From contig JARUPZ010000002.1 of the NCBI GenBank assembly GCA_031213475.1, positions 1,240,001 to 1,304,000 of the forward strand: DNA of 64,000 bases, in the 5' to 3' direction. Position numbers and translations under genes: made by a program. The notes beneath the pieces are model-generated. The model was not told the origin of the DNA and searched no databases. It saw only the letters and a list, made by a program, of their open reading frames with translations. Below are positions 1-11,266 of this stretch, piece after piece (within the stretch, counting starts at the first letter, position 1; every line of letters starts with the position of its first letter). The stretch is from Nereocystis luetkeana (taxonomy: Eukaryota > Sar > Phaeophyceae > Laminariales > Laminariaceae).

Positions 1-65
1 TTTATAGGAGCATCTCTGGGATGGTGGCTGAACTTATTCCGAGAAGTGTTTGTTGTTGTTGTTGT

Positions 66-143
66 TCTCACATTAACTCACAATTTAATGCAGTCCGTGG
101 TCGCAGGACAGGCTCCAATAACTCTGGAGTGGAAGAAATACCT
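66..143 (+). repeat. Short dispersed repeat R85, copy 1
   Basis: About 80 bp containing ctcacattaactcac and caggctccaataactctgga. Matches copies at 50921-51006 and, partly, 61961-62006. Function unknown. Confidence 0.7.
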
Positions 144-451
144 CAAGTAAAAACAGAGGCAAAAAACAAAAAACAAGCATACGCACTCCACCACTGCGGA
201 CACCAGGGAAGCAAAAAGGAGACTATTAATAGCAGACAAAAACAAAAACAAAACTGAAGCAGACGCAGATAGCAAAACGCAAAAAAATATATGGAGCCCC
301 GGGTCAAAAACAGCCATTCTGGCCGAGAAAAAAAATCAAACTAAAGCAAAACCGCTAGACGTAAAAAAACAGCCTCCACTACAGTAGCTGCAATCGCAAC
401 AAGAGGCGTTACGTACACAAAAACATGATCATTTTCTCTACAAATCCTCAC

Positions 452-483
452 CTGCGACAACTTGAAGATGTTCTTCTTGCGGT
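452..483 (-). CDS. ACSL exon l, 32-nt microexon
   Basis: Two bases complete Asp, then [10 protein letters not shown]. Joined to exon k it gives [14 protein letters not shown], the hinge motif of the family with the catalytic-loop Arg/Lys. Acceptor gagaag, donor cag|gtgagg. No further exon (expected to start GEY) is visible in positions 1-451. Confidence 0.9.
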
Positions 484-3400
484 CTTCTCACGCCGACCCG
501 CATCGCCCGAGCGTAAATGCAGCCAATACCCACCCCGTCAAACCCCATACCGTGAAATACGTCCGATTTCATGAACACGTCCCATTCCATGACGCCACGT
601 CCCATTCGATGAAACACATCCCATCCAAGAAAACACGCCCCATCCCACATGACGCATCCCATTTCATACCATCATGGACCACCCCATGCCATCGAACCAA
701 ACCCCGTATCCACCCCATCGAACCAAATCCACGATCCATCCCATCAAGTCGAAAGGGTCGGTTGTTTAATGTTCAAAATCGCGTGCAAAAAAGTATCCGA
801 TCGGCACGTACAGGACATGGGAAGAAGGGGCGGGCGGGGCAGCGACATAGGGGAAACGACGACAAAAAATAGAGATATCAAGTCAAGATGATGTCGGATG
901 GGTAGAGAGAACCGACAGCCACAGGACGCCGGTCACATTGTATCCCTGGCTTTGAGAATGTGAAGCCTGGCGACCAACTATGACCAACTTGAAAAAGTCA
1001 GATTAGCTACGGGGGAAGAAGGCAGTATCGTTGCTGCAGGGACAATACTGTACATAAATGATGAGTCGACAACACCAAACGCCAACACGTAAAACATCAT
1101 AGCACCTACACTACTGACAGCAGCGGTAACGAGAACCCGGAAACCACTGCCACCACCACCAACACCACCAGTTCACACACCAATACCAACCCACCACCAC
1201 CAACACCAACACCAACACCAATACTCAACACCACCGTTACCACCCCCCCAATCAACAGCGACACTACCAAAAGTGACCGTGACAACCAAAACTCACCCGC
1301 TACCACCACAAGCACTCCACATGCCGAAAACAACCCCACCACCGACACCATCGCCGTCTCAACCACCAACACCAACACCGACCCATCACCACGAACACAG
1401 ACACCAACACCACCAACAACGCCACCCACCACCACTGCTAACGCCGACACCAACATCACCAGACAAATCTACACCAACACCAACATCACCGACACCATCC
1501 CTTCTATCACACCACCAGCACCCACCGATAATCTTGAGCGCCCCATCCGTAGTCCACAATCCGATATCCCCCGACATGAGCCAGCCATCATCATCAAACG
1601 CTTCTCGCGTCTTATCTTCCTGCCTGTAGTATCCGCCAAAGACATTACTTCCCCGGAAGCACACCTTCGCCAACCACATGCAGCACAGAGGCAAAGCACA
1701 GGGGTTTGCAGGGCGGGCGAGGAGGCGGTTACTCGCAACACCTTGCACAACCCCGCCTCCCTACACAATCTCCACCCACTGACACACGCTGACCCCTTCC
1801 ACACGGGACACGTGGGGTCTGTGGGTAGACTGGCTAGAGCGCTCTACATGACGTGTCGAAACCTTCCTTACGACTTTGAAGTGTAGAATCGTCCTGCTGA
1901 CCCTCTAAAGCTATCGGGGGAACCACATGCTCGGTCTCGACCCACGAGTTTAACGGAGCGTCCTCTTCCAGGTATGCGGTCGATTATCGACCAGTTGCGG
2001 TTCGAACCACAGCCACAACAACAACAACCAAACAGAAACTAGTCGAAACAGCCGAAAAAAACAGGTACTCGAACACATCTGTTATGTACGGTGAAGAAAC
2101 TTATGAAGCCGATGAACGCAGTCCCACTGATATTCGTTTCTCTGTTGACGTTTCGACAAGCATGGGCGACGACGCCTTCAACAAGGGAAACCGAAACAAA
2201 AAAGGATAAAAAAACGGGGGGAAAAAACACGTGTGATACTCATACAATACACACCCAGTATGTGCGATAAAACACAGTTGAAACAAATTACGACAGTCCC
2301 ACCGACAACTTTTCTTTGTTATTGTTTCAATAAGCATGATCAACGACGGGCTCAACAAGGAGGCAGTACCCACCTCCCCCCGGCCGCCGCACGGAATGCC
2401 GCCCTCCGCCCCATCCCTGGGGTCCGACCCGTGCCACGTATCGGTGTGCCGGTAGCCCATCTCGGGCACGTCTTTCAGGCAGATCTCAGTGCAGCTGAAC
2501 GGGCCGCCTACGTGCCCCGCGGAGAAGTCCCCCTTCAGGGTCATTGTTGCACCGGCCGTCGTCTCTGTCTGCCCATATCTAACCAGGCGGCGTTTTTTTA
2601 GGGGGAGGGGGGGGGGGGGGGGGAGGAAGAGATGACGGGGGGGGTAGGGGGGGGGGGGGGGGGGCATACTCATTTGTTGCTTGCCTTAGTCATTCGACCA
2701 TTGACCACGCATCCCTTTCGGGACGGAGCACCAGAGGGTTCGGGGGGGGGGGGGCGGGAGTTGAGGGATTGAATGGGTGGGGGGTGGGGGAAGTGGGGCA
2801 GGAAATGAGGGGGGAGGAAAGAGCCGAAAGTTTCAAGGGGCGCATGGGTGGGGTTTTGTATGGGATTCGTTGGGGGGAGTGGATGAGAGGTGGGCAGGGA
2901 TAGGGCTGGGTGGTGGTGGGGGGGGGGGGGGTGCGAGAGATTTTTGGTCGAACACCGGCGTCGACATCGAAATCCCGTACCCGCCACCAAAGGGGAGAGA
3001 GGGGGTGTACGGTTCCAAAGTTCCTTTGTTGAACATTTGTTGAAGAATAGGCCTTGTCGGAGCGGGACCGGTGGTGCATGGTAATAATTTTCCCTCTGAC
3101 ATCAGGTGCCTCGAAAGTTAAAAACACAAAGGACAAATACGTCAGGTATTCAGATGTGAGTTCTCACGACACGTAATACTCAAATTTACAAGCTGCGTGA
3201 TAATGTGCTATGAAGAAAAGGATGGTCCGGCGGGAGGGGGAGAGGGTACTCAGTATCATGTATGGCCGTAGTCGTGACCATAGACCCTCGCATCCCTACC
3301 ACGTCGGGACAGAGCACGTCGGGTTTTCGCCGACCAGGCAGACATTGCTTGCATCAAGCGCGAAGCGCCGTGAGATGTTCGGCGAGTCGCATGAAGGGTG

Positions 3401-4372
3401 AGCTGCATCCTACTAAGAACCGCTTGTGAGGCGGATTTTCTTGCAAATGGATGACAGCGTCAATGAGTTACTTTATTTTATGGTGTGGCCACTTCCAGAG
3501 ACAGCAGTGGGTTTACTATGTAACAGCTCGTCGGTGCCTTACCATATACAGGTACACACTATGCGATACGATCATCTCCCTTGTGCGGAGTTGAGGTTCT
3601 CTCCGCACAAGAATGATCTAAATCGACCGTCAACCGTGGCGACCGCCAAAAAAAGTGAAAAAAAGGTACCCTCGTTGTCTGGCTCACGCAGTGAGAGGCG
3701 TGTTTTACAACATCGTCGCCAACCGACGCCAACCCAACCTATACATATACCAGGTATATCATATAGGGGGGGGAGGGGCTCACAGCAACGCGGGGGGGGG
3801 GGGGGGGGGGGCAGCTTCAAGAGTGAATTCCGTGTTCCTCTGACGTCCCGAGCGAAAAATATAAGGCAATATACCATCTCACGTACATCAACAGTACCAC
3901 ACGACTAAAATATTAATTGACGACATCCACCTAAACCTCAGCCATAAAAACGAACACCTCGCTGCTTCCCTGACTAGTGTGAGTTTTAGCGTTCTAAGCA
4001 CGCAGGATTGGTTCTCCCCTTCCCCTCCTATTCCGTCCTTCCCCCCTCTCCCCCGCTTCCAGCATCCCGACCCCCCCCCCCCCCCCCTCCCTCCCCTCTC
4101 ACCCTTCCAGAAGCGGAACTCCCACAAGGATTCTCATGAACGTTAAAACGTGCACAGCGACAGGCGCAGACCCCGTTACCAGCACTCGGATACGATCCAA
4201 CCCCAGAGCCGCCTGCACAAGGGGAGGGGGGTAAGGGAGGGGGGCAGAATGAGGTACAAGGGTGTCCGGGAGGGGGGGGGCGTTACTCATTTGTTGCTTG
4301 CCTTAGTCATTTGACCGTTGACTACGCATCCCTTTCGAGACGGAGCACCGTTCCTACTACTAATAGACACCC

Positions 4373-4404
<32 letters not shown>

Positions 4405-7400
4405 GCAGCAGGGTTGTGGTGCAGTAGGAAGGGGAGGGGGTGTACTCGATAGGAGAGATGTACTCGATCTCATGCATGGCCGTACTCGTATGACCATAGA
4501 CCCTCGCATCCCTACAATGCCGGGACGGGGCATGTCGGGTTTTCACCGAGCAGGCAGACATTGCTTGCACCAAGCGCGAAGCGCCGTGAGGTGTCCGGCG
4601 AGTCGCATGAAGGGTGAGCTGCATCCTACTATGAACCGCTTGTGAGGCGGACTGGCATATGGATGACAGCTTCAATGAGTTAATTTAATTTCCGGTGTAG
4701 GCATTTCCAGAGACAGCAATGGGAGTGCTCTGCAACTGCCTCTTGGGTGCCTTACCTTGAACACTACGTGATACGATCAATTCCCTCGTGTGGAGTAAAG
4801 GTTCTTTACCTCGCACAAATGACTGGACTCGACAACCAGCTGTGGGCGACCGCCAAAAAAAACAAAAAAAACGGTACCCTGGTTGTCTAGCTCACGTAGT
4901 GAGCGGCATGTTTTACAGTGTCGTTGCCAACCGACGCCAACCCAATCTACATAAGGGGGATGGGGGGGGGGGGGGGGGGGGGATAACTTTGGCCAAGGCG
5001 CGGGGGGGGGGTGAGAAGCTGTACTCGATATCATGCATGGCCGTATAGCCGTTAGAACACAGATCCTCGCATCCCTACAATGCCGGGACGGAGCATGTCG
5101 GGTTACACCGACCATACAGACGTTGCTTGCACCAAGCAGCGAAGCGCCGTGAGGTGTTCGGCGAGTCGCATGAAGGGTGAGCTACACCCTACTAAGAACC
5201 GCTGGGGAGGTGGACTTGCATATTAATGATCGCTTCAATGAGATAACAAGGAGGGTGCACACATCGAAGGTGGTGGGTTTGGGAATCTCGCGTCGAAATC
5301 TTTCCATGGAGGCATCGCTCGGCGTATTCAGTACGCCCTTCACGTTGTCGAGAAACCCGGCTTTCTTTGAAAGTCGTCCGAGGGGGTGTGTTATATTATC
5401 ACCCTAGTGTGATAGTGTTATACGGTGCATGGTGATGCCGCTGTCCGCGGCGCCTGTCTACAGAGGCTGTCCAATACATCGGGGCACCGTCTACGACTGC
5501 AGGGATATGCCATGGTGGGCGAGGGGTCGGGGTGGGTGTGGTTTACGCTTGTTTTTGTTGTCGGAAGCATCTCTGTCTGACCTTGATTTTGTTGAAGACG
5601 AGCTTGTCCCAGAGGGCGTGCGTTGCGCGGCCTTCGTGCAACCCTTGCACCTGTAACACCACAGCAGCGCACACAAGAGCGAACATAACCAACCAACCAG
5701 TCGAAGAAGCAAAGTAACCATTCAATCCATGAACCAATCAGTCGACCAAATGCGTGCATGAGTGAATAAATTAGCCAGACATTCAGTCTTCCATGAACGA
5801 GTGAATGAAGGAATGGTTAGAAAACATGGATTTAATGAAATACCAGGTAATGACTGAATGGATTCATGAATGAATTATTAGCGAAGGAACGAACGAATGA
5901 ATAAGCGAACGAACTAATGAGTCCTCCTACCTCTCCTCCCGACACACCTTAGCCTCGCAAGCCTTGACGAAAAGCTTCGCCTTGAGCCCTCCCGCGGCAA
6001 GTGCTCCCTGTACGATCTTATCGTGGAAGCGGTTGAGGACCCTTGGCACCACAGGCATCGTCGTTGGTCTAAGCGCCTACCAAATAAATGACAACACGAA
6101 AAAAAAAAAGAGGCAAAGGCGGGGGGGGGGGGGAGAGGTCACTTCCATGTTTTTGGACGGGGGGCATGTATGTTTGCGCAAAACAGGTAAACGGATGGGA
6201 GGGGGGGGGGCGGCGGGGGGTATTCATCTCATGCATGGCCGTAGTCGTACGACCATAGGCACATAGACCCTCGCATCCTTACAATGTCCGAACGGAGCAC
6301 GTCCGGTTTCACCGACCAGGCAGCCATTGGTTGCACCAAGCGCGCACGGAGGGGGGAGGGGGGAGGGGGGGGGGGGGGGGGCTGGACGCAGGTGGGGGGG
6401 GGGGGGGGGGGGGGGTGATTTCATGTGTTTTGCTGGTGTCCACGTATGTGCGTACTTTATCAACATGTGTTTAGGGGCCAAGGGCGCTAAGTGTGGCGGT
6501 AGGTTTGTATAGACCAAGAAAACGTGATTGCGCTGAGGCTGGAGGCATGTTTTGGTAGGGGATGGTCGGAATTTTGACCCCGGCCGGAACCGCTGGGGAC
6601 GCCTACCAGGACCCAGCAGTCACCGCACCCACCCCGCAAACTGGCCTCTCGCGAAAGCGAGTCACTAAAACACTGCTAAAATCACAGCGGATTCTGACCC
6701 TCCCCGGGCAATAACTACAGCAAGTTTTTTTTTTTACCTTGCTCGATTACTCGGTGATGTGCGTTCCTCTTATCGTTGTCGTTCACCGCCGCTGTTGTTT
6801 GCCATCGTTATTCTGAGCAGCCACAAGTCGCACATCTTCGTACTCCTATGTAGATACTTCTATACAGCTCGTCTGCTGGATGATAGCCAGCACCAATTGG
6901 TACTGTGGGATTTTACAACAACAGTCAAAACAATCAAGTCGACGGTTCCATGTTTCTCGTGGTATCGCAGTTTTTGATTGCCGGCCGACCTTGGCGCTGG
7001 GCTTCCACCATCGCTGCTGCCGCTATCATTATGATGGTTGGTTGACCGGAGCACCACGATGGCTTGTACGTTTATTAAAGGCCGAGCTCTATGCTTCGCG
7101 GTGATTGATTGGTTGATTGATTGATTGGTTGGTTGGTTGGTTGGTGAATTGGTTGGTTGAATCGTTACTATTGGTGCGTGCTTGGCTGGTTGATGAATTG
7201 ATTGATTTAATGGTTGGTTGACTTCTTCGCTGATTCGATTATTCGTTAGTTAAATAGCAGACGGGTTGAGTCACTGATGGGTAACTAAACAATTGTTTGG
7301 TTGTTTAGTTGTTGTTGTTGCAGTTGTTGTTGGCGTTGCGATCGTTGTTGTTGTTGTTGCTGTTGCTGATTTGTTTGGTCGTACAAGCTTATTGCCACAA

Positions 7401-10400
7401 CCTTCGTGTATGTACGACTACATAGTCTGGGCTCGCAAGTTACGGTCAACAATACACGGCAGTACGTGGACTACACCTGCATGTCTTCGACGAGCAGAGT
7501 GGGGTCTCCTCGGAAGAACCCAATGGAACCGCCAGCGTTCAGCACTGTCATCTGGAAACAAACACGCGGGACAGCAGTTCGGTTACGGCCAAAAACAAGC
7601 CCGCAACCAAAATGCAGCGGAAAGGCGGGAATCTTCGCGGCAGGGCGCTAACAGAGACACTCTTTAAAAAAGCGACAAAAAGCAAGAGTGTACGAAAAAA
7701 AGACAAGACATAAACTTTGATCCCTCGAGTAGGGCAGCAGGATGAGGGAAATCTGCAGTAAGTTACGCGGCAAGGAAAAAACAGAAGACGACACAGAACG
7801 TAAAAAATTAGGAAAAAGCAGGACGAAAGAGAGACAAAACACCAAAACATCAAAAAGACACCAGCCGCCATCCAAGAACAGGCGACAGTCCCGGGAAAAA
7901 AGGCTCTTCTACCCACCCACCTGCACCATTCGCTCGAAGATGTGAGGAAGAGGGAGATAGGACAGGTACACGTCGTCCGGGCCGGTCATAACCGCCCCCA
8001 TTACCACGCTCGCCGCCACTTCCGAGATAAAGTTACTGTGGGATAGCAACGCGCCCTTGGGGTTGCCCGTCGTGCCCGAGGTGCTGTGAGGCATGGTGTC
8101 ATGAGCACCCGGTGGTGATAGAGATACCAGTTATATGTTTACAAAGGCGGAAGGTGTGACGGTTGACAAAGACTATTTGACGGTTATAAACGGAATATAG
8201 GAAGGCTATAAACGAACTGTATGTGACGGTTACAATCGAGTCATGTGACATGGTACAAAAGAGATATATTTTCCTCAATTAGAGATAATGGCATACCTAA
8301 CGGATGCGTGAAATTTGCAAAACGAATGGTACAGCACTCACACACGACAAAATACTCACGGAAAAAAAACAGGAGACAAAATAAACAAATATGAAGACAT
8401 TTGAACATAAAAAACATCAAAAATGTCAGCACGATACCAAAATACCAACCAACCAGCCAAACGAGTACAAAAAAAGAAAACAAAACCAAGCAAGCGAACA
8501 GATGTAACAACCAAAGCGAACACACAGCGAAGAAAACAAAAAACGACAACAACAAAAAAAACACCCACCACAACGACAGCACAAGCACAACTAAACAACG
8601 CCGAAATCCCGCCATAGCACCGCCTCCCCACTCACTAGCAGAACGTCGCCACGCCTGTCGCCGAGGGTGGGCGGTGGGGGTGCGCGTGCGACGCCCCAAT
8701 GCCCTCCACCTCCGCAAACGCGTACACCCGGAGTCCCGCGCGCATGGCCTCATTCCTTTCCCTCTCGCTCACGCCATCCATCACCACCACGTTCTGCGGA
8801 CAGGTGTCATCGGGGATGAGGAGGGGGGCGGGAGCGGAGGCGGGGGTGGGGCTGGGGGCGGGGTTGGGGGGTATGGTGGGAGCAGAGAAGTGGTCCCCCC
8901 CCGCCCCGCCCCTCTCCTCCTCGCCATGGCAGCCCAAAAATACCACCACCACCATCACCACCGGCTACGACCAAAAATACACAAAAAAAAATACGCAAAA
9001 CATACGATGGGAGATTCTCCATCCTCCCCACCCCCCCTTGCGCGTACCTTGAGCGTCGGGCACAGCCCCGTCCCCGAAATGGCCACCAGCTTCTGCAACT
9101 CCGACGCGCCCCCGCACACGACAGTGGTAAGGTCGGTCTGCTTGACCACGAACTCAATCGTCTCCGGCCCCAGCGTGTCGTACAGGGGCACTGTCACGCC
9201 GGAGTGGGCAAAGGTCGCCTGCGAAGGAAGGAAGACAAAAGTTGAAGAACAAAAAAAACAAAAACAAAAAAGATGAACAAACAAAAGTTGAAGTTGTACA
9301 AACAAACAAACAAAACAAAGGGTTGCAAAAACAAACGTTGATATACGAGTGTCGCTGAAGAAATGAAGTTGAGACGCACAAGTTGGAAAGCAAAAAAGTT
9401 GGCCGAATATAACTTGAAAATCAGATGTTGAAATCAAGAAGCTTGGAAAAACAAAACCACGTTTTTTTTTTTTCTTGACGAGCAACTGATATTGAGAACA
9501 GAACAGCTGGAACAGTATACGAGCTGGGTCAGCTGAAAAACGGGAAAAAAAACTTCTGAATGCCGGATTTTTCGAAGCACTGCGAATATGACTTGAAAAT
9601 TGGAAACATTGACCTTGGCAAAAGAGTGTACATGCAAGTCCAAACATGTTGAAAATCCGACTCGATCTCGTCGAGTGTCCAAGAAAGCTCAAAATTGCCA
9701 AATTTTGCCGACATTTTGTCATCAAGTCCGAATGACAGCCCCGATAAATCGCCGGCCGAGGTAAAAATTGGTGTAGGCAGTTACACTCTCCACTTCGTCA
9801 CCCATCGAGAGATATTACCGAAGAGTTGTTCGTATACATAAAAGAAGTAGTGACGAGAACGAGTGGCTTTTTACTGCGGTGCCCCGCTCAATTTTGCGTC
9901 TGAAACTTCAACCTCGTATTTGAACCGCATGTGCAAATAAAGCCTGTCCTTTGTGTTTCGTTGTTGTTTTTTTCGGATAAGTCAGACCTATGCCAATGGG
10001 AACGCGAAGTCCACAAGTTTTTTTTTCAAACATAGTGCTTTCAAAGAACAGCTGAAAAATTCCTCGTACCGCCGCTGTGGGGAAAAAGAGAAGAAATGTT
10101 TGTTTGTTTGTTTTTTTTTCCCAACGGCTGCAGGCGGCGCAATTTGTTTGTTGTGGTTGCAAAATTGTCAACACGCTGATAGAAACCAGCTCGTGCGACG
10201 GTCGACGCTTGATCTCAACATAGACTCAGCCCACGGGCAACCCGCTTGGTGTCCGGCAAGGCCAACGAATATAGATGACGGCCTCGAAGATATCAGGTCG
10301 ATCCATGGTCTAGAGGGCGAGAGCTTGCCGGCGGCGTCCTACGGTATCCTCCCAAACCTGAAAAAAAGTCTATTTTTTTCCATTCGAGACGGATGGAGAA

Positions 10401-11230
10401 GTCTTGTCTTCTGTTTTGTGCACACCAGCGGCCAATTGTTTTTTTATCTTGCGCTTGGTCAGCTCCCGCCACATGACACCGGCCATGGTGTGAAGACGGT
10501 GACCCTAGGGTGGGTCGGAGACCCTAACGAGCGCACTCCGTTCAGAATTCATGACGCAGTCTTTGGTTTTGTCGATCGATGTCTGTCAAGGACTCGGAAT
10601 CTCGCCGCTTCGAACCAAAGATCGGCCTGAGTTTTTCTCAAGCCCATGTTGGCCCAAAATCGGCCCCAGATTTGTTTTTTTCGGGCTCTTCCAAAAGTTT
10701 GGATTTTTTTTCTTCCTAAACGTGCCCATAGAAAGCGTGTTCTAAAAAATTCTGGAGGGTATCTTTGAAATTCAAACTTTTAATGGTACTTCGCTTGCCC
10801 ATTGGCATAGGTCTCAAGGTCGTTTTTGCATTATCTGGACTCACTATATCGGTCACATCTCTCGAAAAAAAAAAAAAACAAGGGCAGGGTTTCCATTTGT
10901 TGGTTGGTGCATGATCAACACCGTGCCAAAAAATCACATTCAAGTACGTAATATTGAGCTGGGCGAGGCCAATCTCCCGCTCTCGCAGCACCTTGGCTGA
11001 CCCAGCTCGTACTGAAAACCTAAAGCTGAACAACACGACCTGAATAAAAAAAGGCAAAAAACGAAAGTGAAAAAAAACAAATCGAAAAACGAAAGTGGGA
11101 CCACTAAACTTGACAAAACAATTACCAGCATTCAACAGCGAAAATATCGGCAGAAAAAGAAAAGTTGGAAAGGTGAGATCAGCAAGAGGATCAGAGATAC
11201 CGGGGCAACTGCTATCACTGCTACTACCAC

Positions 11231-11266
<36 letters not shown>

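Noticed and set aside
8401-9276. 291-codon plus-strand ORF
   Set aside because: It overlaps ACSL exons c and d on the opposite strand and is Lys/Thr/His low complexity; the minus-strand exons have unambiguous family motifs.
9953-10630. 225-codon ORF in the ~830-bp element as a transposase
   Set aside because: The frame is not maintained in the second copy (22254-23069) and no DDE/DDD-type motif is visible.
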